Of a stretch of DNA of 64,000 nt, positions 9,224-18,373 are shown in pieces (positions within the stretch are counted from its first letter, which is position 1; the number at the start of each line of letters is the position of its first letter). The position numbers and the translations under genes are program-made. Source of the DNA: Scandinavium vulneris_A (GTDB lineage Bacteria > Pseudomonadota > Gammaproteobacteria > Enterobacterales > Enterobacteriaceae). The notes beneath the pieces were generated by a model. It ran no database searches. It saw only the letters and a list, made by a program, of their open reading frames with translations, and was not told the origin of the DNA. Location: positions 470,110 to 534,109 of the forward strand of contig JBKGRZ010000003.1 of NCBI GenBank assembly GCA_046518185.1, given 5' to 3'.

Positions 9224-9421
9224 TCAGGCAATCGTTTTACTCAACATGTAGTAGATAACGATGCCCGCAACCACAAGTCCACCGCCAAAACGACGCAAAA
9301 TATGATCCGGCAACTGTGAAAGTGCGGCGACCATTTTGCGCCAGGCCTGCGGATAGAGCATCGGCCCGAGCCCTTCAAGGACCAACACCAGCGCAAGCGC
9401 CAACCAGATTGTTGAGTTCAT
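9224..9421 (-). CDS. yjeT: YjeT, DUF2065 small inner-membrane protein
   Basis: This 65-residue protein has two hydrophobic segments (about 4-22 and 46-62) separated by a basic stretch. Sequence and position after hflC match E. coli YjeT. Function is unknown. A strong hairpin terminator separates it from hflC, so expression probably depends on read-through or a local promoter. It may be expressed with purA, which follows on the same strand. Confidence 0.9.
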   Translation of the reverse strand: MNSTIWLALALVLVLEGLGPMLYPQAWRKMVAALSQLPDHILRRFGGGLVVAGIVIYYMLSKTIA

Positions 9422-9440
9422 GATTCATCCTGATAAAAGA

Positions 9441-9466
9441 AAACCACCGCCAATGCGGTGGTTTTT
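9441..9466 (-). terminator. Terminator after hflC
   Basis: Stem AAACCACCGC / GCGGTGGTTT has a four-base loop. On the minus strand it is followed by TTCTTTT. It lies between hflC and yjeT, at the end of the hfl superoperon. Confidence 0.75.
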
Positions 9467-9490
9467 TCACTAAAGAGACTGCCTCAGAGT

Positions 9491-10495
9491 TTAACGCGTT
9501 GCGCTGGACGGTGTCTTCATGTAACGGAAGAAATCGCTATCCGGGCTGAGGACCATCACATCCTGATTGCTCTGGAAGCTGGCCTCATATGCACGCAGGC
9601 TACGGATAAAGGCGTAGAAATCCGGATCCTGGCTGAATGCGTCGGCAAACAGTTTCGCCGCTTCGGCATCCCCTTCACCGCGCATGATGCGACCCTGACG
9701 CTCGGACTCTGCCAGCGTTTTAGTCACTTCGTAATCCGCAGCAGCACGCAGTTTTTCTGCCTCTTCCTGACCCTGTGAACGGTGGCGACGGGCAACCGCT
9801 TCACGCTCAGCGCGCATACGGTTGTAAATCGCATCAGACACTTCAGCAGGCAGGTTGATTTGTTTGATGCGCACATCAACCACTTCAATCCCTAACGCCG
9901 CCATACTGTTCGGATTGACCACTGGCACTTTGCCGTTGGTTTCCGCAACCACGCGCTCAGCGGCTTCAGCGATAGCGCTGTCGGCTGCTGGGGTTGCCAC
10001 TTCATCATCACCACCGGACGTACCGGTGTTCAACGCATCACGCACCTCGATAGTCAGACGACCACGAGAATCGGTCACGATGTCTTTCACATCCAGACGA
10101 CCAATTTCGGAACGCAGACGGTCAGAGAACTTACGTTTCAGCAGCACTTCGGCCTGGGAGACGTCACCGCCGCCGGTCGCCAGATAGTAACGGCTGAAAT
10201 CGCTGATACGCCATTTGATGTAGGAGTCAACGATCAGGTCTTTCTTCTCTTTGGTGACGAAGCGATCGGCCTGGTTATCCATGGTCTGAATACGCGCATC
10301 CAGCGTTTTTACTGACTCAAGGAACGGCACTTTAAAGTGCAGACCCGGGGCATACACCAGCGGTTTGTTTTCATCGTCACGAACGACTTTACCAAATCGC
10401 AGCGTAATACCGCGCTCACCCTCTTTCACCACAAATACTGAGGCGTAGAGACCTACCAGCACGATGATGATTAACGCAATTACTGACTTACGCAT
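9491..10495 (-). CDS. hflC: HflC, SPFH/prohibitin-family regulator of FtsH
   Basis: This 334-residue protein has one N-terminal membrane anchor (VIALIIIVLVGLYASVFVV) and an SPFH/band-7 domain with the bulk in the periplasm. HflK and HflC form a cage around the membrane protease FtsH and tune degradation of membrane proteins and of phage lambda CII. It starts two bases after the hflK stop, indicating translational coupling. Length and sequence match E. coli HflC. Confidence 0.97.
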   Translation of the reverse strand: MRKSVIALIIIVLVGLYASVFVVKEGERGITLRFGKVVRDDENKPLVYAPGLHFKVPFLESVKTLDARIQTMDNQADRFVTKEKKDLIVDSYIKWRISDFSRYYLATGGGDVSQAEVLLKRKFSDRLRSEIGRLDVKDIVTDSRGRLTIEVRDALNTGTSGGDDEVATPAADSAIAEAAERVVAETNGKVPVVNPNSMAALGIEVVDVRIKQINLPAEVSDAIYNRMRAEREAVARRHRSQGQEEAEKLRAAADYEVTKTLAESERQGRIMRGEGDAEAAKLFADAFSQDPDFYAFIRSLRAYEASFQSNQDVMVLSPDSDFFRYMKTPSSATR

Positions 10496-10497
10496 CG

Positions 10498-11775
10498 TTA
10501 TTCCCCCTGACGCTGGTAGTCGTTACGCTGCGCATTAGCACGGCGTTGGTCCATGATATCGCCATCGCTTGTGGCCGGTGCGCTGCTGTTCCCGCTGGCA
10601 CTGCTGCTCGAGCTTGACGCAGGTGGCAGACGTAACAGGCTGTCGGCACCACTGCCGTTACTCTTTTTTGCAGGAGCGGCACTGCCACCTTTCAGCATCT
10701 GATCAAGAGGAAGAACCATCAGGTTGCCCCCTTTATCGTTGACCAGCACTTTACGGGTATGGCTCAGCACTTTCTCCATGGTCTCGATATACAGACGTTC
10801 ACGGGTAATTTCCGGTGCAGCCTTATACTCAGGCAGCAGCTTCGCGAAGCGAGCCACTTCACCCTGTGCTTCAAGTACAGTCCGAGTTTTATAGGCACGC
10901 GCTTCTTCAAGGATACGCTGCGCCTGACCGTTCGCACGTGGCTGCACTTCGTTGGTGTAAGCTTCGGCTTCACGGATGTACTGCTGTTCGTTCTCACGGG
11001 CAGCAATCGCATCGTCAAACGCCGCCTTCACCTCTTCCGGTGGGCGAGCGGCCTGGAAGTTGACGTCCAGCAGGGTAATACCCATGTTGTACGGACGAAT
11101 GGTCTCTTCCAGCTCACGCTGGGTATCGCTACGAATAACGGTACGACCTTCGGTCAGAATACGGTCCATGGTGTATTTACCGATAACCCCACGCAGGGCG
11201 CTGTCGGTTGCCTGACGCAGACTGTCATCCGGGCTGGTGACGCTGAACAGGTATTTTTGTGGATCGGTGATGCGGTACTGCACGTTCATCTCAACGCGTA
11301 CCACGTTTTCATCGGAGGTCAGCATCACGCCGGAAGCCGCAAGTTCGCGAACCGCTTCCACGTTCACCGGTGTAACTTCATCAACAAACGTCGGCTTCCA
11401 GTTAAGACCAGGCTCAACCAGATGACTAAATTTACCGAAGCGCGTTACAACGCCGCGTTCTGCTTCTTTAATGGTATAGAACCCGCTGGCCGCCCAAATG
11501 ATGACCACCGCTGCCGCGGCAATGCCGACAATGCGTCCGCTCATTGGCGCACGTGGCCCCTGAGTCGAACTGCTGCCACCGTTGCCTGAGCCACCTTTAC
11601 CGCCTCCCAGGCCGCCGAGCTTTTTGCTCAGCTTGCGGAAGATATCATCCAGATCGGGAGGTCCCTGCTCGCGACCACCTTTGTTTCCATTTCCCCCAGA
11701 GTTGCCGCCTTGATTATTGCTGCTTCCCCACGGGTCGCGGTCTTGTCCGTTATTACCGGGCTGATTCCACGCCAT
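10498..11775 (-). CDS. hflK: HflK, SPFH-family partner of HflC
   Basis: This 425-residue protein starts with a Gly/Asn-rich cytoplasmic segment (1-75), followed by a membrane helix (IVGIAAAAVVIIWAASGFY, about 80-100) and an SPFH domain. It ends with a low-complexity Ser-rich tail (LPPASSSSSSASGN). It forms the HflKC complex that surrounds FtsH. It lies downstream of hflX, separated by 204 bases that hold an ERIC element. Confidence 0.96.
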   Translation of the reverse strand: MAWNQPGNNGQDRDPWGSSNNQGGNSGGNGNKGGREQGPPDLDDIFRKLSKKLGGLGGGKGGSGNGGSSSTQGPRAPMSGRIVGIAAAAVVIIWAASGFYTIKEAERGVVTRFGKFSHLVEPGLNWKPTFVDEVTPVNVEAVRELAASGVMLTSDENVVRVEMNVQYRITDPQKYLFSVTSPDDSLRQATDSALRGVIGKYTMDRILTEGRTVIRSDTQRELEETIRPYNMGITLLDVNFQAARPPEEVKAAFDDAIAARENEQQYIREAEAYTNEVQPRANGQAQRILEEARAYKTRTVLEAQGEVARFAKLLPEYKAAPEITRERLYIETMEKVLSHTRKVLVNDKGGNLMVLPLDQMLKGGSAAPAKKSNGSGADSLLRLPPASSSSSSASGNSSAPATSDGDIMDQRRANAQRNDYQRQGE

Positions 11776-11803
11776 GTATATGCTCCATATTTGTTATGCG
11801 GTG

Positions 11804-11932
11804 ATACCCGTCATACTTCGAGCTGCACCTTTGTTGGCTGCGTTCACTCACCCGAAACGCTTAGTTGACTAAGCGCATCGGGATTCATTCACTTGCCGCC
11901 TCAATGCAACTCGAATTATTGTGTGTATATAC
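11804..11932. repeat. ERIC (IRU) repeat in the hflX-hflK spacer
   Basis: The full-size element of about 127 bases has the outer arms ATACTTCGAGCTGCACC and AATGCAACTCGAATTA. Its ERIC-type inner halves read GGCTGCGTTCACTCACCCG and CGGGATTCATTCACTTGCCGCC. The centre, CTTAGTTGACTAAG, is itself palindromic. It is inserted within the hfq-hflX-hflK-hflC transcript. Confidence 0.85.
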
Positions 11933-11979
11933 CCATATTGCCGGGTATAAAGGCGAATAATCTTCAGGCTAACTGGCTA

Positions 11980-13260
11980 TCAGACGATATAGTCTGCCAG
12001 CGCAGGTTCTTGCTTACAGAGGCGACGCCAGTCCACGATCGGCAGTCGAACTTCCAGACCGACGCTACCGTCCTCCTCCATCCACTCTTTTTCTATCGCC
12101 TGAAGCTGATAAAACCGGCTTCGTAAACGCCCTTCCTGCGGCGGTAAACGCAGCGTGTGCTGGGCTACCTCACCGGAAAGTCGTTCCGTTAAAGCCTGGA
12201 AAAGCAGTGGAATACCGACCCCGGTCTGCGCAGATAACCAGACCCGAATCGGTTTATTTTCTTCATCACGGTCAATACGCGGCTCAAAATCTTCCAGCAT
12301 ATCGACCTTGTTCATGACCAACAGCATCGGAATGTCATCGGCTTCGATTTCATCGAGAACCACATTCACTGCGTCAATGTTTTCCTGCAAGCGCACATCG
12401 GCGGCGTCGATCACGTGCAGCAGCAACGTCGCTTGACGCGTCTCCTGCAAGGTCGCTTTAAACGCGGCCACTAAGTCATGCGGCAGATGGCGGATAAACC
12501 CTACGGTATCCGCCAGCACCGTATCACCGACGTCGTCGACGGTAATCCGCCGCAGAGTCGGGTCGAGCGTCGCGAATAGCTGATCTGCGGCATACACCTG
12601 CGCTTGCGTAATCTGGTTAAACAGCGTCGACTTCCCGGCGTTGGTATAGCCCACCAGCGACACGGTCGGAATATCGGCTTTGGCTCGCGAACGGCGTCCT
12701 TGTTCGCGCTGCTTCTCAACTCTCTCCAGACGGGAAAGAATTTGCATAATACGATTGCGCAGCAAACGACGGTCAGTTTCGAGCTGGGTTTCACCCGGGC
12801 CACGCAAACCAATCCCGCCTTTCTGTCTTTCAAGGTGGGTCCAGCCACGCACCAGACGCGTCGCCAGATGGCGCAACTGCGCCAGCTCAACCTGCAGTTT
12901 CCCTTCATGGGTACGGGCACGTTGAGCAAAAATATCGAGAATAAGACCGGTACGATCGATAACCCTGCACTCGCACAAACGCTCCAGGTTTCGCTCCTGG
13001 GCCGGACTTAGTGCATGGTCGAATAAGACAACGGATGCGCCCGTTGCTTTAACGGCTTCCGCAATTTCGACAGCCTTACCTTCACCAACAAAATACTTTG
13101 GGTGCGGCGCTTTACGGCTACCGGTAATCACCTGCATTGCTTCGACACCGGCGGAAGAGACCAGGGATTCGAACTCCTGAAGGTCTTCCATATCTTTGTC
13201 TTGCGAAAAATAGATGTGTACCAGCACCGCCTGCTCACCGGCGTCATAACGGTCAAACAA
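11980..13260 (-). CDS. hflX: Ribosome-associated GTPase HflX
   Basis: This 426-residue HflX/Obg-type GTPase acts as a heat-shock ribosome-splitting and rescue factor. The N-terminal HflX domain includes the glycine-rich GGIGLRGPGETQLETDRR (about 148-165). The G domain follows with G1 GYTNAGKS (204-211), G3 DTVGFI and G4 NKVD. It lies 74 bases after hfq in the superoperon. Confidence 0.97.
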   Translation of the reverse strand: MFDRYDAGEQAVLVHIYFSQDKDMEDLQEFESLVSSAGVEAMQVITGSRKAPHPKYFVGEGKAVEIAEAVKATGASVVLFDHALSPAQERNLERLCECRVIDRTGLILDIFAQRARTHEGKLQVELAQLRHLATRLVRGWTHLERQKGGIGLRGPGETQLETDRRLLRNRIMQILSRLERVEKQREQGRRSRAKADIPTVSLVGYTNAGKSTLFNQITQAQVYAADQLFATLDPTLRRITVDDVGDTVLADTVGFIRHLPHDLVAAFKATLQETRQATLLLHVIDAADVRLQENIDAVNVVLDEIEADDIPMLLVMNKVDMLEDFEPRIDRDEENKPIRVWLSAQTGVGIPLLFQALTERLSGEVAQHTLRLPPQEGRLRSRFYQLQAIEKEWMEEDGSVGLEVRLPIVDWRRLCKQEPALADYIV

Positions 13261-13334
13261 GCGTTATATCTCCTAAAAGACCAGCGGGGAACCGAACAAC
13301 CAGGCTCCCCGACATGGAAAAACAGCCATCAACC

Positions 13335-13643
13335 TTATTCGGTTTCTTCGCTGTCTTGCGGCGCAGAAGAAGACTGCGCGTTGCTACCGTGATGGTAGTT
13401 AGTACCAGTACCGCCGCCAGCATTGTTGCTATGATGAGAGACCGGACGAGACGGAACCACTGTAGAAATTGCGTGCTTATAGACCATCTGGCTGACCGTG
13501 TTTTTCAACAGGATCACGAACTGATCAAAAGACTCAATCTGACCTTGCAGCTTAATACCATTCACCAAATAAATAGAAACTGGAACACGTTCCCGACGCA
13601 GTGCGTTCAGAAACGGATCTTGTAAAGATTGCCCCTTAGCCAT
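13335..13643 (-). CDS. hfq: RNA chaperone Hfq
   Basis: This 102-residue Sm-like protein pairs small regulatory RNAs with mRNAs as a hexameric ring. Sm1 (NGIKLQGQIESFDQFVILL) and Sm2 (YKHAISTVVPS) match E. coli. The C-terminal tail is the usual flexible Gly/His/Ser region ending DSEETE, with a few substitutions. The start at 13643 (MAKGQSLQDPFLN) is conserved; an 11-codon upstream extension is not used. It lies between miaA and hflX. Confidence 0.98.
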   Translation of the reverse strand: MAKGQSLQDPFLNALRRERVPVSIYLVNGIKLQGQIESFDQFVILLKNTVSQMVYKHAISTVVPSRPVSHHSNNAGGGTGTNYHHGSNAQSSSAPQDSEETE

Positions 13644-13744
13644 TCTCTTTTCCTTATATGCTTGTTTTACCCACAAACTTCGGGCTTGTACTTAGAACCT
13701 TGCGATTCTGAAAATTGCGCACGATACGTCTTAATTTTACACGT

Positions 13745-14695
13745 TCAGCCCAGACCCGCACCAACTACCTTTAACACATCGTTGAACGACTGTTCAGGTT
13801 GCTCACTGTCTAACCAGTGAACGCCATCCCAACCGCGCAACCAGGTAACCTGGCGCTTGGCCAACTGTCTCGTGGCGCAAATACCTCTATAAACCATTTC
13901 ATCATATGAGATTTCGCCTTCAAGGTATGACCACATCTGGCGGTATCCCACACAACGAACGGAAGGCATATCCGTATGCAAATCTCCTCGGGCAAAAAGC
14001 GCCCGCACTTCTGCTTCAAAACCCGAAGCCAACATCTGATGAAAACGCTGCTCGATGCGATGATGGAGCAGTTCACGGCTCGCCGGGGCGATGGCGAACT
14101 GATGCACCTGGTACGGCAGAGCGTCTCCTGACGTTTGCGTCAGTTCCGTTAAAGTTTTACCCGAAATGAAAAAAACTTCCAGTGCCCGGGAAAGTCTTTG
14201 CGGATCATTTGGATGAATACGCGCAGCCGCCACCGGATCAATGTCCTGGAGTTGCTGATGCAATGCGTTCCATCCCTGCTCTGCTGCCTGTTGCTCAATT
14301 TTGGCTCTGACGTCCGGATCTGCCGACGGTAATGGCGACAACCCTTCCAACAACGCCTTGAAATACAACATGGTGCCGCCTACCAACAGCGGGATTCGCC
14401 CTGCTGCGGTAATCTCTGCCATCTCGGCCAGCGCATCGCGGCGGAAATCCGCGGCAGAATACGTCTGTGCCGGATCGAGAATATCTAACAACCGGTGCGG
14501 TGCAGCGGCAAGCTCCGTCGCATCCGGTTTCGCGGTTCCGATATCCATCCCTCGATAGATGAGGGCGGAATCCACGCTAATCAACTCTACAGGCAAAACT
14601 TTACGCAGCTCAATTGCCAACGCGGTTTTACCGGAGGCCGTCGGCCCCATCAAAAATATGGCCTTTGGCAGGCTTGCCTCTGTTACATCACTCAT
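13745..14695 (-). CDS. miaA: tRNA dimethylallyltransferase MiaA
   Basis: This 316-residue enzyme transfers a dimethylallyl group to N6 of A37 in tRNAs that read U-initial codons. P-loop GPTASGKT lies at residues 17-24, followed by the DSALIYRGMDIGTAKP signature and the tRNA-interacting RHPNDPQRLSRALE-like segment (here IHPNDPQRLSRALEV). The start at 14695 overlaps the mutL stop by 8 bases, as in E. coli, so translation is probably coupled. Confidence 0.96.
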   Translation of the reverse strand: MSDVTEASLPKAIFLMGPTASGKTALAIELRKVLPVELISVDSALIYRGMDIGTAKPDATELAAAPHRLLDILDPAQTYSAADFRRDALAEMAEITAAGRIPLLVGGTMLYFKALLEGLSPLPSADPDVRAKIEQQAAEQGWNALHQQLQDIDPVAAARIHPNDPQRLSRALEVFFISGKTLTELTQTSGDALPYQVHQFAIAPASRELLHHRIEQRFHQMLASGFEAEVRALFARGDLHTDMPSVRCVGYRQMWSYLEGEISYDEMVYRGICATRQLAKRQVTWLRGWDGVHWLDSEQPEQSFNDVLKVVGAGLG

Positions 14696-16541
14696 TTTTA
14701 AGGGCATTCATCGCCGTATTCAGTAAGACGGGTTGTAACAGGCCACCCGGCGGGGCTTTCACCAACTGCGGGCACAAACGTTCGACGTCTGTCAGCATGG
14801 CAATCGCCTGCGCCATATTCCACTGCGCATGATCGCTTACGAGGTTGCGCGCTAACCAGTGCGCTACGTTGCTCGCCTCGAATGTTGATTGCTGCGCGAG
14901 GTAGCCTATCAGTTCAGGAATCAAGATTTGTAAATTTTGTTGTCTTAAGGGTAAAGGCACCGCTCGCACCGTCACATGCTGCGCTTCTGATTGAATTTCA
15001 ATGCCTAATTGCCCTAAGACCGGCAGGGACTTTTTCAGCGCCGCCTGTTCGTCGGCGGTGACTTTTAAGCGCAGCGGGATCAGCAGCGGCTGCGCGCACA
15101 CCGGCGAATGTTCCGACGAAAGCTGCGCCTGACGCAGCCAGCGCTCGGCCACCGGCAACGCCAGCAGGCTGAGTTGTCCGTCACGCTCCAGCAGCGCGCA
15201 GTCATCCGCTACAATCGTCAGCACCCGGCCAAAGCTGTGGCTATGCCCGGCCAGACTTTCCGCCACGGCAGCGGGTGCCGTTTTACGTTCTGCGACCGGG
15301 GTTTCCAGCAGCTGCTTGTACAGCGCACCCTGCTGCTTTTGATAACCTGGCTGGGCGTTCGGCCAGCTCGCGCCCGCAGACGGCGAAGCATAGCGTGGGG
15401 CGGCAGGCTCCCGTGCGACAGTAGCTTCCCGCGCAACGGCAGGCTCGGCAAAGTGGTTGCGTCCGGCCGCCACCCGGTTTTCCGGTAGCGTGCGTGGCGC
15501 AGGTTGTTCCTCTTCCCCCGCCAGTGCCAGCGGCACATCAAGCTGCTGTTGCAGCACGCTCACCACGCCCTGATAGATAAAATCATGGACCAGCCGCGAC
15601 TGGTGGAACCGCACCTCATGCTTAGCCGGATGCACGTTCACATCGACCTGATGCGGATCGATAGTCAAATAAAGTACAAATGCCGGCTGTTCTCCGGCCC
15701 CCAGCTTATCTTCGCAGGCCTGACGAATGGCGTGGTTGATCAGTCGGTCGCGCATCATGCGGCCATTGACATAGCAATACTGGATTTCAGCGAACTGAGC
15801 ATGGTTCTGCTGCGGATCGGCAACCCAGCCGTGTAACGCTAAATCGCCATGCTGCCACTCGATGGCCAGCGCTTGCTCGACGAACGGCGTGCCGCAAATG
15901 GCCGCCAGACGGCGCTCTTTCTGCCCGTCCTGCGCCACGGCCCGGTATTGCCGCACCGCTTTGCCGTTATGATTCAGATTGATGGTGACGTCAAAACGCG
16001 CCAGCGCGATACGGCGGATAACTTCGTCGATATGGCTGAATTCGGTTTTCTCGGTGCGCATGAATTTGCGGCGCGCTGGGGTGTTGTAGAACAAATCCAG
16101 CACTTCCAGCGTAGTGCCAACAGGATGCGCCGCGGGTTTCACGGTCACGTCCATGTCGCGCCCTTCGGCGTAGGCCTGCCAGGCTTCAGGCTGTTCGGCA
16201 ATTCGGGAAGTGAGCGTCAGGCGTGAGACGGAGCTGATACTGGCCAACGCTTCACCGCGAAAACCGAGGCTGATAATGGCTTCCAGATCGTCAAGCGTTG
16301 CAATTTTACTGGTGGCATGACGGGCCAGCGCCAGCGCCAGCTCGTCCTTTTTGATGCCGCAGCCGTTATCTCGAATGCGGATAAGCTTCGCGCCGCCGCG
16401 CTCGATATCAATATCGATGCGGGTCGCCCCCGCATCGAGACTGTTTTCGACCAGCTCTTTCACTACCGACGCAGGACGTTCCACCACTTCGCCGGCGGCA
16501 ATCTGGTTCGCAAGCTGTGGCGGCAGAATCTGAATCGGCAT
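14688..16541 (-). CDS. mutL: DNA mismatch repair protein MutL
   Basis: This 617-residue GHKL ATPase links MutS mismatch recognition to MutH and UvrD. The N-terminal motifs are intact: ENSLDAGAT, DNGCGI, GFRGEAL and the VDVNVHPAKHEVRF segment. A variable Pro/Ala-rich linker (about 335-400) precedes the C-terminal dimerisation domain. As in E. coli there is no endonuclease DQHA motif. It follows amiB in the operon after a 10-base gap. Confidence 0.97.
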   Translation of the reverse strand: MPIQILPPQLANQIAAGEVVERPASVVKELVENSLDAGATRIDIDIERGGAKLIRIRDNGCGIKKDELALALARHATSKIATLDDLEAIISLGFRGEALASISSVSRLTLTSRIAEQPEAWQAYAEGRDMDVTVKPAAHPVGTTLEVLDLFYNTPARRKFMRTEKTEFSHIDEVIRRIALARFDVTINLNHNGKAVRQYRAVAQDGQKERRLAAICGTPFVEQALAIEWQHGDLALHGWVADPQQNHAQFAEIQYCYVNGRMMRDRLINHAIRQACEDKLGAGEQPAFVLYLTIDPHQVDVNVHPAKHEVRFHQSRLVHDFIYQGVVSVLQQQLDVPLALAGEEEQPAPRTLPENRVAAGRNHFAEPAVAREATVAREPAAPRYASPSAGASWPNAQPGYQKQQGALYKQLLETPVAERKTAPAAVAESLAGHSHSFGRVLTIVADDCALLERDGQLSLLALPVAERWLRQAQLSSEHSPVCAQPLLIPLRLKVTADEQAALKKSLPVLGQLGIEIQSEAQHVTVRAVPLPLRQQNLQILIPELIGYLAQQSTFEASNVAHWLARNLVSDHAQWNMAQAIAMLTDVERLCPQLVKAPPGGLLQPVLLNTAMNALKNE

Positions 16542-16551
16542 GACGCGCTCC

Positions 16552-17895
16552 TTAATTGATTAACGTCCCGCCAGGACCCGAGGCACTGGCCGTCTGCGAG
16601 GCTTCCCCGCGCGGCCCGCTTTGCAGCGGATGCGCGTTAAAATAGTTGCGCAGCCCGTTGTAAATCGCCTCGGCAATCTGCTGCTGATAGTTGTCGCTAC
16701 CGAGCAGGCGTTCTTCACTGCTGTTGCTGATAAAACCCGTTTCGACAAGGATCGACGGGATGTCCGGCGAGCGCAGCACGCCAAGACTCGCATGTTCCGG
16801 GCGACGTTTATGGATATTACCGACGCGTTGCAGTTGGCTCAGCACATCCACCGCCACATCATACCCGACCCGCTGGGAATGGCCGAATTGTAAATCCAGC
16901 ACCGCCTGGCTCAGATACGGGTCAGACTGGCTGTTGGCCAGCACATCTCCCGCTCCGCCGAGCAGCTCAGACTGTTTCTCGTGTTGCTCCAGCCAGCCTG
17001 CCATTTCACTGTTGGCACGACGGTTAGACAGCACCCACACCGACGCACCGGTGGCATCACGATTTGGCGCCGCATCAGCATGAATTGACACCAGGAAATT
17101 GGCGTTCTGCTTACGTGCTACGTCGGAACGGCCCATCACAGAAATGAAGTAATCGCCGTCGCGGGTCAGCACGCCTTTAAACATCGGGTCGTCGTTCAGC
17201 AGCGCCCGTAATTTGCGGGCGATGGAAATGGTGACGTTTTTCTCTCGGGTCCCACCCGGACCAATAGCCCCTGGATCCTGGCCGCCATGGCCCGCATCAA
17301 TGGCGATAATGACTTTGTCGCCGCTGGCGCTGGCGGTGCGCGTCCGCGCGGCAGGCCGCGTTTGGGTGTTGCTATTGGTAACGCCGGTTATTCTGTCGTT
17401 TTGTGATTTAAACGGATTCCGGGCCGGGTCAACAGGCCGTGGAGGCGTCACAATCACCGGGGTTTCTACGCGTTTCGCTACCACAGGCGGCGGTGGAGGC
17501 GGCGGCGGTGCATCAGCATTAATGGTGAAGACCACGGTATAGGTTCCACCGTTTTGCTGTTTCACCGCGCGGGTTTTACCGTCGGCGGTTAAATCCACCA
17601 CCAAACGCAACGATTGTGCGTCCTTCGGTGTGCCGGAACGAATACTTTTGACCAGATTATTGCCGCTGAAATTCAGCGGTAGGCCCTGGATAACGCCTGT
17701 CTGTTGGATATCCAGCGCCACGCTGCGCTTGCCTTCCTGCGAGAAGGAATAATCAGGATCGCCCATAAAACTGAACGTGATGCGGGCCTGCTTATCGCCA
17801 TTGGACACCTGAATATCGGATAAGCTTGCCGCCGTCGCCTGAAGACAAAACAGCATCATGCCGACCAACCACACACTTTTAACGCGATACATCAT
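16552..17895 (-). CDS. amiB: N-acetylmuramoyl-L-alanine amidase AmiB
   Basis: This 447-residue periplasmic amidase splits septal peptidoglycan during daughter-cell separation and is activated by EnvC. Order of parts: signal peptide ending near ATAA (residues 20-23), N-terminal AMIN domain (SDIQVSNGDKQARITF...), a polyproline linker with seven consecutive prolines near 131-137, then the zinc amidase domain. The zinc-site motifs DAGHGGQDPGAIG, SIHADA and VETGFISN are present. It lies between tsaE and mutL. Confidence 0.96.
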   Translation of the reverse strand: MMYRVKSVWLVGMMLFCLQATAASLSDIQVSNGDKQARITFSFMGDPDYSFSQEGKRSVALDIQQTGVIQGLPLNFSGNNLVKSIRSGTPKDAQSLRLVVDLTADGKTRAVKQQNGGTYTVVFTINADAPPPPPPPPVVAKRVETPVIVTPPRPVDPARNPFKSQNDRITGVTNSNTQTRPAARTRTASASGDKVIIAIDAGHGGQDPGAIGPGGTREKNVTISIARKLRALLNDDPMFKGVLTRDGDYFISVMGRSDVARKQNANFLVSIHADAAPNRDATGASVWVLSNRRANSEMAGWLEQHEKQSELLGGAGDVLANSQSDPYLSQAVLDLQFGHSQRVGYDVAVDVLSQLQRVGNIHKRRPEHASLGVLRSPDIPSILVETGFISNSSEERLLGSDNYQQQIAEAIYNGLRNYFNAHPLQSGPRGEASQTASASGPGGTLIN

Positions 17896-17911
17896 CCCGC
17901 CATCCCTCAGG

Positions 17912-18373
17912 TTAACTGGCTAAGTGTGCCAGTAAAGACTCACCCAGTGAGGAGACTGCCGTCACGCGCGCCTCTCGCCCTTGTGCCTGGTACTCCAGGT
18001 GAATTTCGACATCCGGTTCAGGCAGTACACCCGCGCCCTGTTGCGGCCATTCCACCAGGCAAATGGCATTGTCAGCGAAGTAGTCGCGGATCCCCATGAA
18101 TTCAAGCTCCTCAGGATCCGCAAGGCGGTATAAATCGAAGTGGTACACCATCAAATTTTCAAGGGTGTACGGCTCTACCAGGGTGTAAGTCGGGCTCTTG
18201 ACGTTGCCTTTATGGCCCAGCGCCTGCAAAAATCCGCGGCTGAAAGTGGTTTTCCCGGCGCCCAAATCGCCGTAGAGATAAATGACAGTTGCGCCTGTGC
18301 AGGCCCCGGCAATTCGGTTGCCAAGGTCTAATGTCGCCTGCTCATTGGGTAAGGGAATCACTCGATTTATCAT
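17912..18373 (-). CDS. tsaE: tRNA t6A37 threonylcarbamoyladenosine synthesis ATPase TsaE
   Basis: This 153-residue P-loop protein works with TsaB and TsaD to make the essential t6A37 modification in ANN-decoding tRNAs. Walker A is GDLGAGKT (residues 35-42), with KSPTYTLVEPY and the Walker-B-like LVEWPQ downstream. Its first 32 bases overlap the end of nnr, so it is translated from within the nnr message. Confidence 0.96.
   Translation of the reverse strand: MINRVIPLPNEQATLDLGNRIAGACTGATVIYLYGDLGAGKTTFSRGFLQALGHKGNVKSPTYTLVEPYTLENLMVYHFDLYRLADPEELEFMGIRDYFADNAICLVEWPQQGAGVLPEPDVEIHLEYQAQGREARVTAVSSLGESLLAHLAS

Noticed and set aside
10759..11589. 276-codon open frame opposite hflK
   Set aside because: Antisense shadow of a conserved gene with low-complexity codon bias.
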